Assembly: GCA_029060755.1 (NCBI GenBank)
Contig: JAIDTI010000051.1
Location: 1-50,432, forward strand
Direction of reading: 5' to 3'
Origin: Ruminococcus sp.
Lineage (GTDB): Bacteria > Bacillota > Clostridia > Oscillospirales > Ruminococcaceae
Length of the DNA: 50,432 nucleotides
Of this stretch, positions 35,312 through 44,663 are shown in pieces. Position 1 is the first letter of the stretch. Each line of letters opens with the position of its first letter. Below the pieces are notes generated by a model that did no database searches, was not told where the DNA came from, and saw only the letters and a list, made by a program, of their open reading frames with translations. A program made the position numbers and the translations under genes.

Positions 35312-36028
35312 ATGAAAGAATATAAAATACCACTTCAATTCAAGTCGGGAAAATTTCATTTTAGTGAACTGCCGACAAATAATGAAAATGTACTGCTGTT
35401 TTCTTGTGAAAAATTTGATATTTTATCTTATTTTGTTCCGAAGTACAAAACGGAAGTGAGACTTTATAACATTACAGAACAGTTGCTTCAGGATTGTTTG
35501 TATGCCACTTACAATGATACTGGGCAGTTAAAATATGTGGAACTTATACAGGGTGATGATATAAGACTAATGTTTATAAGCTATATTGATGATGCTGACG
35601 AAAAAGCGGAAGTATTGGATTATGCAGAACAGAGTGCAGATATTATCTCAAATGAACTTTTAAAATGTAGAGAGAAAGTTTCAAGATTGTTTATTGAATA
35701 TTACAGAGCAGTTGACGGAATGGACTTTGCTGCTAAAATAGGAACAGTTGCAGATAAACAGGCACTTATTAAAAGTTTAGGAGATAGAGCAAAGCAATGT
35801 AGTTTTGTGGAAAGTGTTATTGATAACAGCGGAGATTATCCACACGAAAATCGCATTGAATGTGACCGTGATACGCTTAATATTATGATGTTATGTGCCA
35901 ATCCTGATATTCAGGTAGAATTATTGGATATGGCTATTGATGTGATGACCAATATTATAAAAAACAATGTGGTTGATAAGCTTGATAAGGCTGATGACTT
36001 CAAGTTTATTGCAGAAGAATATGACTGA
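35312..36028 (+). CDS. Hypothetical soluble protein
   Basis: I do not recognise this 238-residue protein. It has a beta-rich N-terminal half (about 1-90) and a helical C-terminal half, with no signal peptide or membrane segment. AGGAGG precedes the ATG at normal spacing. It lies in the accessory stretch between rimI and tsaD. Confidence 0.68.
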   Translation: MKEYKIPLQFKSGKFHFSELPTNNENVLLFSCEKFDILSYFVPKYKTEVRLYNITEQLLQDCLYATYNDTGQLKYVELIQGDDIRLMFISYIDDADEKAEVLDYAEQSADIISNELLKCREKVSRLFIEYYRAVDGMDFAAKIGTVADKQALIKSLGDRAKQCSFVESVIDNSGDYPHENRIECDRDTLNIMMLCANPDIQVELLDMAIDVMTNIIKNNVVDKLDKADDFKFIAEEYD

Positions 36029-36082
36029 CTTATGATTTATATAAATCAGTTAAAATAAATTGAAATTTATAGAGGCGATTGA

Positions 36083-36505
36083 ATGAAACTTTGTACAATA
36101 TATATCATGGTAAATGACATAGAAAAATCTGTTGATTTTTACAAACAATTATTACAAGAAGAACCATTATACAACAATGACAACAGATGGGTGCAATTCA
36201 GTAATTATATTGCATTATATAATTACTGTTATGATAAAAAAATCATAGAAAGCAAATCTTCTATTAACTTCAATCAAGCATATATTGAAGATTTCAATAA
36301 AAGTAAAGGAAATCCTAAAAATGACATTGTTGTTTTTAATTTTGAAGTTGAAGATTTGAAAAAAGAGTATCAGAGACTAAAAAATCTTAATATCGGAGAA
36401 GTTTCTGATTTAATGTATGTAAATATCCATATGCCATACTGGTATTTTAACATAACAGACCCTGACGGAAATGTCATTGAAATAACAGGACAATATGAGC
36501 AATAA
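36083..36505 (+). CDS. VOC-family (glyoxalase/bleomycin-resistance fold) protein
   Basis: The 140-residue protein starts with CTIYIMVNDIEKSVDFYKQLL and ends with YFNITDPDGNVIEITGQYE, the two ends of a vicinal-oxygen-chelate domain. The final Glu metal ligand is kept, but the first ligand position is not clearly occupied, so activity is uncertain. Members include glyoxalases and antibiotic-binding proteins. AGAGGCGAT precedes the ATG. Confidence 0.78.
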   Translation: MKLCTIYIMVNDIEKSVDFYKQLLQEEPLYNNDNRWVQFSNYIALYNYCYDKKIIESKSSINFNQAYIEDFNKSKGNPKNDIVVFNFEVEDLKKEYQRLKNLNIGEVSDLMYVNIHMPYWYFNITDPDGNVIEITGQYEQ

Positions 36506-36631
36506 ATTATGATTTATAAAGAAAGGTGATGATATGCCACTGCAATAATTTTATCAAATGATGATGGTGTAGCCAATTGATTTAAAAAAAACTATTATTG
36601 ATAAATAAATCGTAATTCAGGAGGGTTATAT
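36506..36631 (+). other. Short gap with an abandoned translation start
   Basis: A good ribosome binding site (GAAAGGTGAT) and ATG at about 36534 lead to only four codons before TAA. The tsaD gene has an almost identical start region (GAAAGGTGATAATATG). This may be a leftover start from rearrangement in this stretch. No gene is otherwise visible. Confidence 0.4.
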
Positions 36632-37483
36632 ATGGATATTTTGATTGTTGGTGGAACAAGATTTTTTGGAATACCAATGGTGAATCGTATTCTTGCAAAT
36701 GGACATAATGTAACAATAGCTACAAGAGGAAGTCACGGAAATCCATTTGGTGAAAAAGTAAACCATATTATTATGGATAAAACTAATGGAAAGAGCGTAA
36801 AAAATTCACTTGGTGCTAAAGAGTATGATGTGGTTATTGACAAGGTAGCATATTCTTCAAATGATGTAAGGTCACTTTTAGAAAATATTCGATGTAACAG
36901 ATATATACAAATGTCATCTTGTGCAGTATATTTTGATGAACATTTATTGATTGATGAAGATGAGTTTGATACGAAAAGTCATAAGTTAATTTGGCTTGAC
37001 AGAACAAATGATTATGCAGAAGGCAAAAGACAGGCAGAGCGTGCTGCATTGGAGTTTATGGATATAAGCAAATGTACATTTGTCAGATACCCTGTTGTAA
37101 TTGGAAAAAATGATTATACAGGCAGACTTAAATTTTATATAGAGCAAATTTGTAATCAAATTCCCATGCGTATTGATAACCTAAATGCAGGGACATCATA
37201 TATAAATGAATCAGAAGCAGGAGAATTTCTTTCTTACATTGTTGATAACTCAATATCTGGAGCTGTTAATGGTTGTTCAAAAGGCATTATATCACAAAAA
37301 GAAATAATCGCATACATTGAAAGAAAATCAGGGAAAAAAGCTGTTTTATCTCAAAACGGCAATTCAGCACCTTATGATGGAAATAAAATGAAAACTTCAT
37401 TTAACTGTAAGAAAGCGGAACATTTAGGATACAATTTTTCTGATATTTCTTCTTGGATATTTGAAATGTTGAATGTCGATTGA
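36632..37483 (+). CDS. NAD-dependent epimerase/reductase-like protein (extended SDR)
   Basis: The 283-residue protein has the Rossmann start ILIVGGTRFFGIPMVNRIL and the YAEGKRQAE segment carrying the catalytic YxxxK, with MSSCAVY upstream as the usual Ser-containing strand. It resembles reductases and isomerases of the extended SDR class acting on nucleotide sugars or similar; the substrate is not known. AGGAGGG precedes the ATG. Confidence 0.82.
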   Translation: MDILIVGGTRFFGIPMVNRILANGHNVTIATRGSHGNPFGEKVNHIIMDKTNGKSVKNSLGAKEYDVVIDKVAYSSNDVRSLLENIRCNRYIQMSSCAVYFDEHLLIDEDEFDTKSHKLIWLDRTNDYAEGKRQAERAALEFMDISKCTFVRYPVVIGKNDYTGRLKFYIEQICNQIPMRIDNLNAGTSYINESEAGEFLSYIVDNSISGAVNGCSKGIISQKEIIAYIERKSGKKAVLSQNGNSAPYDGNKMKTSFNCKKAEHLGYNFSDISSWIFEMLNVD

Positions 37484-37509
37484 TAAAAATCAAAAAGAAA
37501 GGTGATAAT

Positions 37510-38520
37510 ATGTTAATACTTGGAATAGAAAGTTCCTGCGATGAAACAGCAGCGAGCGTATGTGAGGACTGCCGAAATATAAAATCGTCGGTAATTTCCA
37601 CGCAGATTGAGGAGCATAAAAAATATGGCGGTGTTGTACCTGAAATAGCGTCACGCCGTCATTGTGAGAATATTCTCGGAGTAGTCCGCAAGGCTCTTGA
37701 TGATGCAGATGTCACGCTTGCCGACCTTGACGGTATAGCTGTAACATACGCTCCCGGACTTATCGGTGCATTGCTTGTCGGTGTGAACTTTGCCAAAGCA
37801 CTTGCTTTTTCAGCAGGTAAACCGCTTATCCCCGTACATCATATTGCAGGTCATATTGCTGCAAACTACATCTGTCACAAGGAACTTGAACCGCCGTATC
37901 TTTGTATAGTTGCAAGCGGTGCGCATAGTCATATTGTTGAGGTACTAAGCTATACAAAATTCCGTGTAGTCGGCAGAACCCGTGATGATGCGGCAGGGGA
38001 GTGCTTCGATAAATGTGCAAGGGCTATGGGATTCCCATATCCTGGCGGGGTGCATATAGATAAGGCATCACAAACAGGCGACCCGAACGCCTTTAAACTT
38101 CCGCACCCTGTTGTTGCAGGAAGTGAATTTGATTTCAGTTTTTCGGGATTGAAAACGTCTGTAATAAATATGCTTCACCATGCTGAACAGAAAGGGGAGA
38201 ATATTGACAAAAATAATCTCTCTGCAAGTATTCAGAGTACTATTGCCGAAATTATTACTGATAAGACAATGCTTGCGGCTGAATCATTAGGATATAAAAA
38301 AATCGCACTTGCCGGCGGTGTTTCGGCAAATACAGGAGTACGTGCGGCACTTTCAGAAGCGTGTGCAGAAAAGGGATATAGTTTCTATATGCCTGAAATC
38401 AGGTATTGCGGAGATAACGGTGCTATGATTGCCTGTCAGGGAAGCTATAACTTTATTGCAGGAATTACAGCAGATGAAAGTCTCAATGCAAGAGCTACTC
38501 TTTCAATGGACGAAATATAA
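37510..38520 (+). CDS. tsaD: tRNA threonylcarbamoyladenosine synthase subunit TsaD
   Basis: TsaD, with TsaB and TsaE, adds the threonylcarbamoyl group to A37 of ANN-reading tRNAs. The 336-residue protein has LGIESSCDETAASV, the iron-binding HHIAGHIAAN, CFDKCARAMG and ALAGGVSANTGVR, and is complete. The ATG at 37510 is nine bases after GAAAGG; an upstream frame would include that site. In many Clostridia rimI lies next to tsaD, whereas here about 3.3 kb of accessory genes separate them. Confidence 0.96.
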   Translation: MLILGIESSCDETAASVCEDCRNIKSSVISTQIEEHKKYGGVVPEIASRRHCENILGVVRKALDDADVTLADLDGIAVTYAPGLIGALLVGVNFAKALAFSAGKPLIPVHHIAGHIAANYICHKELEPPYLCIVASGAHSHIVEVLSYTKFRVVGRTRDDAAGECFDKCARAMGFPYPGGVHIDKASQTGDPNAFKLPHPVVAGSEFDFSFSGLKTSVINMLHHAEQKGENIDKNNLSASIQSTIAEIITDKTMLAAESLGYKKIALAGGVSANTGVRAALSEACAEKGYSFYMPEIRYCGDNGAMIACQGSYNFIAGITADESLNARATLSMDEI

Positions 38521-38534
38521 CGGAGGATAATAAG

Positions 38535-39272
38535 ATGAAAAAGATAATTTCAGTATTGTTTGCAACGTCTTTATTGATTACAGTCTTTGCAGGCTGTTCA
38601 GACGGAAGAACTTCTGTATCGGGCAATACTTCACAAGTTCAGGAAAAGCCGAAAAGAATAAGTTCAGCACCTATAGACCAACAGATTATAGGTAAATGGT
38701 GGAACGGCTCAAACGGCTATATTTTTGACGAAAATAGAAAAGTGTCTATTGTTATGGATTTTTCAAGTATGGAGATAAATTTCACCAATGACGGAAAATT
38801 TCTGAAAGCAGGTGAAATTATTGAAAAGGATAATATTCAGTATGACGGAAAAAACCTGATAGTACAGTATATAAATCCCGAAACTAACGATATTTCTATC
38901 CTTGTCAATATGGAGCGCAAGGACACGGAAAACCTTAACAGTTTTGACGGTGTATATAATCTTTATGGCGGTCTGCTTATACAGTTTTTTTCTGAAATGT
39001 TGGGCATAACTTTTGATGAAGTCCTTGATGATGAAGATATTACTCTTGATGCTGAAATCAGGGGAGAGAATTTTATTGTTACACTCAATAATTACTGTGA
39101 TTATGAAACAAAAAACGGCTCTCTTGAAATGTTCAGTCAGTATATGGAGTATCTTGACGAAAATGCAACTTCAGTCAATTATAATTATACTGTTGAGGGC
39201 GATACTCTCACCATGAAATATACGGCTGATTCGTCTGCACCTGCTGAAGTATATCAGCGTTTTGAGGAATAA
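38535..39272 (+). CDS. Lipoprotein, unknown function
   Basis: The 245-residue protein has a signal peptide with lipobox VFAGC, so Cys21 should carry lipid and anchor it outside the membrane. The mature part has a Ser/Gly-rich linker and then beta-strands with IGKWWNGSNGYIF and late TVEGDTLTMKY, resembling small lipocalin-like lipoproteins of Clostridia. It follows tsaD after 14 bases, with CGGAGG before the ATG, so it is probably cotranscribed. Confidence 0.8.
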   Translation: MKKIISVLFATSLLITVFAGCSDGRTSVSGNTSQVQEKPKRISSAPIDQQIIGKWWNGSNGYIFDENRKVSIVMDFSSMEINFTNDGKFLKAGEIIEKDNIQYDGKNLIVQYINPETNDISILVNMERKDTENLNSFDGVYNLYGGLLIQFFSEMLGITFDEVLDDEDITLDAEIRGENFIVTLNNYCDYETKNGSLEMFSQYMEYLDENATSVNYNYTVEGDTLTMKYTADSSAPAEVYQRFEE

Positions 39273-39276
39273 AATA

Positions 39277-39312
39277 AAGGGAGACTGTTTCGTCGGTCTC
39301 CCTTCTGATTTA
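39277..39312. terminator. Terminator between the lipoprotein and SGNH genes
   Basis: GGGAGAC (39279-39285) pairs with GTCTCCC (39296-39302). The better U-run (TTTATTTTATT) is on the minus strand, so it mainly serves the leftward gene, with a weaker role for the lipoprotein transcript. Confidence 0.8.
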
Positions 39313-41466
39313 TTCGTTCAATGGTAATTTGTCAATCTGCTTTGCTTCAAGTTTTTGTATTGCAAGAGCGTCCATGCCTGTTACACCGTCGCCGACGTTG
39401 TAGCAGTCTGCATTTTTTTCACCCTGTTCAGATAATCCGTATTTGTCCTTGTTTCCGATTGCCTGTATTATTGCAGTAGCATCAGCAATATTGACTTCAC
39501 CGTCGCAGTTTGCATCACCGATAAGTGTATCAGTATTTTCTGTTGTAGTTTCTCCACCTGAATCAACAGTTATTTCTGTGCTGTCAAGTCCTTTTGTGAA
39601 TAAGTACGCCTGCATAAGTCGTGCACTTTCAGAATCATTTATATCAGTAAAAAGCTCACCGCCGTTATAGTTGATACTGAATGTATAGTCATTTATGCCT
39701 GAAACATTATCAGGAATTTTAAATGGAATTGTTACAATAGTTCCGTCCATTCCCATATCAGATTTACCAATTGTACAGATTACAAGCTGATTGGTATTTT
39801 TGTTTTCTTCGATAGAGTGACTCATATATGATACAGCTTCGCTCCATTGCACTTTGACTTTAGAGCCGTTATAAGTAGGTGTCAGCTTTGAATCATAGTC
39901 AAGGACAAATCCCATAGTAGACCATTTGAATTGCGCTCCTGAAATATCTATTTTAAGATTTATAATTTTGTCATCTGTCGAATCGGGTTCAGCTTTAAGA
40001 GTGAGATGTGGAGTAAATTTTGATTTTTCAATTTCCTCATCTGTATAGCCATTTGAGGCGTTTTTTTCAAATAGCGGTACTGTTATTCCGTCATCTGTAT
40101 GGCTGATATAGGATTCTAAAGTAGCAGTTGAGCCTGTAAGTCTTGAACTGTAATAATCAGCAATATAAAAAGCATCTATTAAATCAATTATGTTATCCCC
40201 ATTTACATCAGCATTTTTCTGTTGTTCCTCACTGAATGAATAATCAGAACCTGTTGAAATTTTGGAGTATTCATGTGATATAAGTGAAGCATCTCTTGCA
40301 TCAACAATGCCATTTTCGTCAATGTCTCCAAGTCCATAAACTATTGGCTGTTCGTTTTCGGCAGAATATACGTTCTTATACATTGTTTCAGCCCATATCT
40401 TACGCATTTCATCATAGCCAATATCATTAGGGTGAACGCCGTCCGCACTCAAATAATCAGGGTGTTCAGTGAAAAATGCTTCAAAGTCCACGCCTTGAAT
40501 AATCTTGTTGCCGTATTCATTATAAAGCTTGTCAATCATATGATTATAAAGCGGTACATTGTCTTTTACGTCGTCATTTGTTGATGCTGGAATCTTCGGA
40601 AGTACGGGAATTTTTCCTGCTTTGAGTACAGCATCAATCATATACTTTGTATTTTCATAGTATTCCTGCGTTGCATCTGGATTTCCCCAGCAGTCGTTCG
40701 TGCCGTATGCGATACTTACATATTTTGCAGGTGATACGGATAACCAGCGGTCGATATTTTCCTTGCCGTCACTGCTTTTTATTCCACCGATACCGCCGTT
40801 TTCCTGAATCGGAAAATACTTGCTGTCTATCTGATTTATATAAGTTGCAAATCCTGTACCATAACAGTTATTCATTCCGCAGGCTGTAATTGAATCACCT
40901 AAAAATAACCAGCTGTCCGAAATGCTGTCGCTTACGTTGTGAATATCAAAATTTACAGAAGCACTTTTACCCTCCTGACCGTCTGCTTTTGCAATATTCA
41001 GACGTATCCAATTATATCCCTCCATATCAACAATATGCTGACGTGATGCCAGTGTATTATCCTTGATTGTTTCGACAATTTCCCAGTTATCTTCCGGATA
41101 TTCACCGCCCTCTGCCTTGTTGACTTCAATAGTATAATCAGATGGAATCAAATTGCTGTTTGAAAATGTGCCGATACTATCGAATGAACTTGTTGTATAC
41201 CATACGGCTATAACCTGCTTTTTCTGACTGTCGGGAACGGCTGACAAGTCATAGGCAAGATAGTCGGGGGAAGTAATTGAGCAGAAAGAAAAATAATGCT
41301 CATCATTTGCGGATTTTGCGTCACCTTTTTCCGAATATGCAGGGCAGTTTCTGCTTATTACAGGATTCGGCGTTATTTCAGCAAATGCAGAAGATGCGCA
41401 TATAACAGATGCAACAGCAGACAATGCGGTTATTGCTGAAATTGAACGTTTGAAAGTACTTTTCAT
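39310..41466 (-). CDS. Secreted SGNH/GDSL hydrolase with dockerin, cohesin-like and second dockerin modules
   Basis: The 718-residue protein has a signal peptide (1-29), a beta-sandwich (about 30-180), and an SGNH esterase domain (about 184-368) with catalytic Ser192 in GDSIT, GTND (255-258) and D342/H345 in DGVHPN. Next comes a dockerin with two calcium loops (about 379-440), a beta-rich region with cohesin-like features (about 485-610), a Thr-rich linker, and a C-terminal dockerin (about 649-710) whose second calcium loop is altered. It probably deacetylates plant polysaccharides while linked to a cellulosome-like complex. The cohesin call is by pattern only. It has its own promoter and AGGAGG. 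Confidence 0.87.
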   Translation of the reverse strand: MKSTFKRSISAITALSAVASVICASSAFAEITPNPVISRNCPAYSEKGDAKSANDEHYFSFCSITSPDYLAYDLSAVPDSQKKQVIAVWYTTSSFDSIGTFSNSNLIPSDYTIEVNKAEGGEYPEDNWEIVETIKDNTLASRQHIVDMEGYNWIRLNIAKADGQEGKSASVNFDIHNVSDSISDSWLFLGDSITACGMNNCYGTGFATYINQIDSKYFPIQENGGIGGIKSSDGKENIDRWLSVSPAKYVSIAYGTNDCWGNPDATQEYYENTKYMIDAVLKAGKIPVLPKIPASTNDDVKDNVPLYNHMIDKLYNEYGNKIIQGVDFEAFFTEHPDYLSADGVHPNDIGYDEMRKIWAETMYKNVYSAENEQPIVYGLGDIDENGIVDARDASLISHEYSKISTGSDYSFSEEQQKNADVNGDNIIDLIDAFYIADYYSSRLTGSTATLESYISHTDDGITVPLFEKNASNGYTDEEIEKSKFTPHLTLKAEPDSTDDKIINLKIDISGAQFKWSTMGFVLDYDSKLTPTYNGSKVKVQWSEAVSYMSHSIEENKNTNQLVICTIGKSDMGMDGTIVTIPFKIPDNVSGINDYTFSINYNGGELFTDINDSESARLMQAYLFTKGLDSTEITVDSGGETTTENTDTLIGDANCDGEVNIADATAIIQAIGNKDKYGLSEQGEKNADCYNVGDGVTGMDALAIQKLEAKQIDKLPLNE

Positions 41467-41490
41467 GAATAAAACCTCCTTTACAAGTTA

Positions 41491-41519
41491 ATTATACCAT
41501 TTGTAAAAGAAAATGTCAA
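41491..41519 (-). promoter_or_regulatory. Sigma-A promoter of the SGNH-dockerin gene
   Basis: TTGACA (41519-41514) and TATAAT (41496-41491), read on the minus strand, are spaced by 17 bases. The -35 box overlaps the stop codon of the preceding gene. Confidence 0.8.
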
Positions 41520-42406
41520 ATATTTTTTTCAATCATTTCCGTGAAAGAATAGTAAAATTTTTCATAGTAATGGAACATAGTGCTAAGTTTTTCGTGAGTT
41601 ATGGGAATTTCGCCGTTGGTGACCCTGAAATCATCACAATTCCATACAAGTACAGTACCGCTTGTATTTTCAGTGAGTATAGCAAATTCATAGTCATCTG
41701 GTTCTCCGCATCGTTTTATCATTTCTGAAACAGATGCACACTGAATCATTTTAAAGCTGTGATTTCTGTCTGTCATGTAGTAATCCATATTTGCATTTTT
41801 GAAATATGAGTAATCAACACTGTGCTTGTTTATGCAGTCCATAAAATTCAGCTTGTCTGTTTCATTGAGTGGCTCAAAAATATAATCTTCTGCAAGCAGT
41901 TCGCCCATGTTCTCCCATTTATGCTTATTTTTTATCATTATTTCATGCTGACGGATAACATTAAGATTATTTAAGAAATGGCTTTTCAGATTAAGTTTTT
42001 TGCAGAGTTGCTGTTCAAATTCAAAAGCGTTGGTTTCCTCATAGAAACGGATAATTTCTTCTGCCTGAATTTCATCAAATTCTGTATTTCCTTTTATTTT
42101 AAGTATTTCCAGCTTTTCAACGTGATATACCCATTTGCCGTCTATTTTTGCACTATCAATAGTTATATTGCAGTTGACTTGTCCAAGCAAATCTCCGTAA
42201 CAGAAAATATATTCAGTTTCCTGAGATTTTCCGTTTCTTTTGCTGAAACCTCTTGTAAAAAACAGATTCTTTTCTTTATCTGCAATTCCGTATATAATAT
42301 AAGGGTTTATGCCCTCATATCTTGATAATCTGTTGCCATACAGTTTGAAAGCTTCCATAAGTTTTTCAGCAACAGCATCTTCAAAATATACATATTCTAA
42401 ATTCAT
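41516..42406 (-). CDS. Hypothetical soluble protein
   Basis: The 296-residue protein is not recognised. It has no signal peptide or membrane segment. The N-terminal half has beta-strands with a glycine/tyrosine-rich region, and the C-terminal part is helical and acidic, with VLVWNCDDFRV near the end. The ATG at 42406 is nine bases after CAGGAGA. It lies downstream of the rplJ-rplL terminator on the same strand. Confidence 0.68.
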   Translation of the reverse strand: MNLEYVYFEDAVAEKLMEAFKLYGNRLSRYEGINPYIIYGIADKEKNLFFTRGFSKRNGKSQETEYIFCYGDLLGQVNCNITIDSAKIDGKWVYHVEKLEILKIKGNTEFDEIQAEEIIRFYEETNAFEFEQQLCKKLNLKSHFLNNLNVIRQHEIMIKNKHKWENMGELLAEDYIFEPLNETDKLNFMDCINKHSVDYSYFKNANMDYYMTDRNHSFKMIQCASVSEMIKRCGEPDDYEFAILTENTSGTVLVWNCDDFRVTNGEIPITHEKLSTMFHYYEKFYYSFTEMIEKNI

Positions 42407-42427
42407 AGTTTTAATCTCCTGATATAG

Positions 42428-42460
42428 CAAAAAAGGACTGCACAGAAAGTACAGCCCTTT
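42428..42460 (-). terminator. Terminator of rplJ-rplL
   Basis: On the minus strand AAGGGCTG (42459-42452) pairs with CAGTCCTT (42440-42433), with one G-T pair, followed by a U-run. Confidence 0.85.
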
Positions 42461-42475
42461 GCATTAAGTAAATAA

Positions 42476-42847
42476 TTACTTGATTTCGATTGTAGCACCA
42501 GCAGCTTCGAACTTTTCTTTGAGTTCGTTAGCCTCTGCCTCTGAAACGCCCTCTTTGATAGCCTTAGGAGCAGCCTCAACAACTGCCTTAGCTTCTTTAA
42601 GACCAAGTCCGAGAACTTCCTTAGCGCACTTGATAACAGCCATTTTAGCATCGCCGAATGATGTAAGAACAACATCAAATTCTGTCTTAGCAGCAGCTGC
42701 ATTGTTGTCGCCGCCGTTGTTAGCAACAGGAGCAACCATTGCTGTTACACCAAATTCTTCCTGAATTGCATCTACGAGTTCTGCGAGTTCGAGAACTGAG
42801 AGAGTTTTAATATCTTCAACAAATTTTGTAATTTTCTCTGAAGCCAT
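42476..42847 (-). CDS. rplL: Ribosomal protein L7/L12
   Basis: L7/L12 forms the flexible stalk that recruits translation factors. The 123-residue protein has the N-terminal dimer helix ([20 protein letters not shown]), an Ala/Asn-rich hinge, and the C-terminal domain with [15 protein letters not shown]. Length is normal. It follows rplJ by 58 bases and is under the same L10 leader. Confidence 0.98.
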   Translation of the reverse strand: MASEKITKFVEDIKTLSVLELAELVDAIQEEFGVTAMVAPVANNGGDNNAAAAKTEFDVVLTSFGDAKMAVIKCAKEVLGLGLKEAKAVVEAAPKAIKEGVSEAEANELKEKFEAAGATIEIK

Positions 42848-42905
42848 GATAAATTATTCTCCTTTAATTTAAATTTTTTAAGCTGCAAAATAAATGATAT
42901 TGAAA

Positions 42906-43418
42906 TCAGGCAGCTTCTTCTTCTGATTTCTTTTCCTTGACTGCATCAAGAATAGCAGCAAGTTTCTGCATTGGACCTTGAAGTGAGCCAACGAGCTGAG
43001 CAAGAAGTACATCTTTTGAAGGGATTTTTGAGAGAGCAGTAACGCCTGCCTGGTCGTAAACTTCACCATCAATGTATCCTGCTTTAAGGTTGAATTTGTC
43101 TCCTGATTTTTCAGCAAACTTGCCGAGAATACGTGCAGGAGCAGTCTGGTCATCGTTTGAGATAGCAATAGCTGTTGTGCCGTTTAAAGTTTCTTCAAAA
43201 CCTTCAATACCACAATTCTGGAAAGCACGGAGAAGCATAGTATTTTTTTCTACAAAGTAGTTAACATTTGCTTCACGGAGTTCCTTACGGAGCTTTGTAT
43301 CTTCCTCAACAGTGATGCCCTTGTAGTCAACGAGAACGCCTGAAACAGAGTTCTTGATGAGTTCGGTGAGCTGTTCAACTTTAGCTTTTTTAGCTTCGAG
43401 AACTGCATTGCTTGGCAT
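42906..43418 (-). CDS. rplJ: Ribosomal protein L10
   Basis: L10 holds the L7/L12 dimers on the ribosome and represses its own operon. The 170-residue protein starts with AVLEAKKAKVEQLTELIKNS and contains GVLVDYKGITVEEDTKLRKEL, both typical. GGAGGTGA precedes the ATG. A regulatory leader RNA lies directly upstream. Confidence 0.97.
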   Translation of the reverse strand: MPSNAVLEAKKAKVEQLTELIKNSVSGVLVDYKGITVEEDTKLRKELREANVNYFVEKNTMLLRAFQNCGIEGFEETLNGTTAIAISNDDQTAPARILGKFAEKSGDKFNLKAGYIDGEVYDQAGVTALSKIPSKDVLLAQLVGSLQGPMQKLAAILDAVKEKKSEEEAA

Positions 43419-43443
43419 TGTGTATTCACCTCCGATAAAATAT

Positions 43444-43600
43444 TATCGTATTCGGGTGCAATAAAAAATCCTTTTGCCGACAGCTCGGGAAAAGGACATG
43501 ACAAAAATTCATCATTTGCAATTCCTCGGCGGGACTTATCAGCATAATAGCCTTGCCTGCTGTCTTTAGAATACGATATGCGCTGAATCAATCAGCTTTT
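43444..43600 (-). ncRNA. Ribosomal protein L10 leader with attenuator
   Basis: On the minus strand the leader contains AAGACAGCAGGC and, later, AAGTCCCGCCGAGG, the conserved core bound by L10. A terminator hairpin TCCTTTT / AAAAGGA (43495-43469) follows, with a U-run. A 10-base match between TATCGTATTC (43578-43569) and GAATACGATA (43453-43444) could close the whole leader as an alternative fold. This is the known autoregulatory design of rplJ in Firmicutes. Confidence 0.85.
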
Positions 43601-43602
43601 AT

Positions 43603-43631
43603 AGTATATCACAAAAAAACAGATTTGTCAA
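43603..43631 (-). promoter_or_regulatory. Sigma-A promoter of rplJ-rplL
   Basis: TTGACA (43631-43626) and TATACT (43608-43603), read on the minus strand, are spaced by 17 bases. The promoter overlaps the end of the ylbJ-like gene. Confidence 0.8.
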
Positions 43632-44646
43632 GGGGTTTTTGAAAATTTTTTTCATATTCATAAAATAAAATCACTGTCATTATGATTAAAATAATTGACG
43701 GAACAGGAGATGCTGACTGATGCAGTTGTGAACTCATTGAAGAAACGGCGATACTTTCGTCTTTTATGAAAATTGGCATTAATATTCTGCATATGATACC
43801 GCTTGATATTCCAGCAATCAGACGTGAGATAATCAGCGGAAACATTGATAATCTGCCCTTGAAAATTGCTGAAATCTGAAAGAATACACATAGTCCGCCG
43901 AATGAAATCAGACCTGAAATAATTGGTATAAGATTATAGTTTTGTTGTGTGATGTCGCTTACTGCCGTGACATCAAGAAATGCGCAGACTATATTTTCAG
44001 CTGTTTCGGGAGAAAGTTCACACAGTTCTGAAAGTATACCTGCAATTGATGAGATAATGCCGAACTCACGCAGAACAGCGGTAATAACTGAAAACGCCAT
44101 TACTGTAAAGCATATTTCAGCCATTGAGCGACCTGCTGAATTTACCGACTCAACAAGCATTTCAACTGAAAAACAGATTTTTTTCTTCTGCGCTTTTTCG
44201 GGGGGATTTTTTCTAAAGTACATCAGCAGAACTATTGATAAAATTATATTTGCAGAAATATTTGAAATTAATATAAGTTCACCACCGTATGATGTACAGC
44301 CGAAAATAAATGCACCTCCTGCGCCGAAAAAAATCCCCGAAAGAAGTTCGGCATCTTTTTTACTGATACTCTTGGTTATGTATTGTGAGTACAATATTTT
44401 TGCTCCAACCGGATAACCCGAAAGCATACTGAATAATCCGCAGAAAATTTGTCCGCAAGATGCAATATTGCTTCTTACAAGAAAGCCTGATATAATCATC
44501 ATTGCATAAAGTGATGGGATTATCACATTAAGGCAACGCATTACTGCATCATATACAGCAGATTTTATACAGTCTGCCCTGAAAAAGCAGAATAAAACAA
44601 ATATTATAACTAAAACAAGTACAAGTATATTTTTTATTTTTCTCAT
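43609..44646 (-). CDS. ylbJ: Sporulation integral membrane protein, YlbJ family
   Basis: The 345-residue protein has about eight membrane segments and the YlbJ pattern: CLNVIIPSLYAMMIISGFLV, then SMLSGYPVGAKIL near the first third, GIFFGAGGAFIFGCTSYG, and a matching second half. YlbJ is needed for spore formation in Bacillus. The ATG at 44646 follows AGGTGA by six bases. It diverges from yqfC-yqfD, another sporulation operon, so the region looks like a sporulation cluster. Confidence 0.87.
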   Translation of the reverse strand: MRKIKNILVLVLVIIFVLFCFFRADCIKSAVYDAVMRCLNVIIPSLYAMMIISGFLVRSNIASCGQIFCGLFSMLSGYPVGAKILYSQYITKSISKKDAELLSGIFFGAGGAFIFGCTSYGGELILISNISANIILSIVLLMYFRKNPPEKAQKKKICFSVEMLVESVNSAGRSMAEICFTVMAFSVITAVLREFGIISSIAGILSELCELSPETAENIVCAFLDVTAVSDITQQNYNLIPIISGLISFGGLCVFFQISAIFKGRLSMFPLIISRLIAGISSGIICRILMPIFIKDESIAVSSMSSQLHQSASPVPSIILIIMTVILFYEYEKNFQKPLDKSVFL

Positions 44647-44663
44647 AAAAATCACCTGATTAA

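Noticed and set aside
42480-42764. Plus-strand open frame over rplL
   Set aside because: It is antisense to the conserved ribosomal protein gene, has no ribosome binding site, and reflects the Ala-rich codon pattern.
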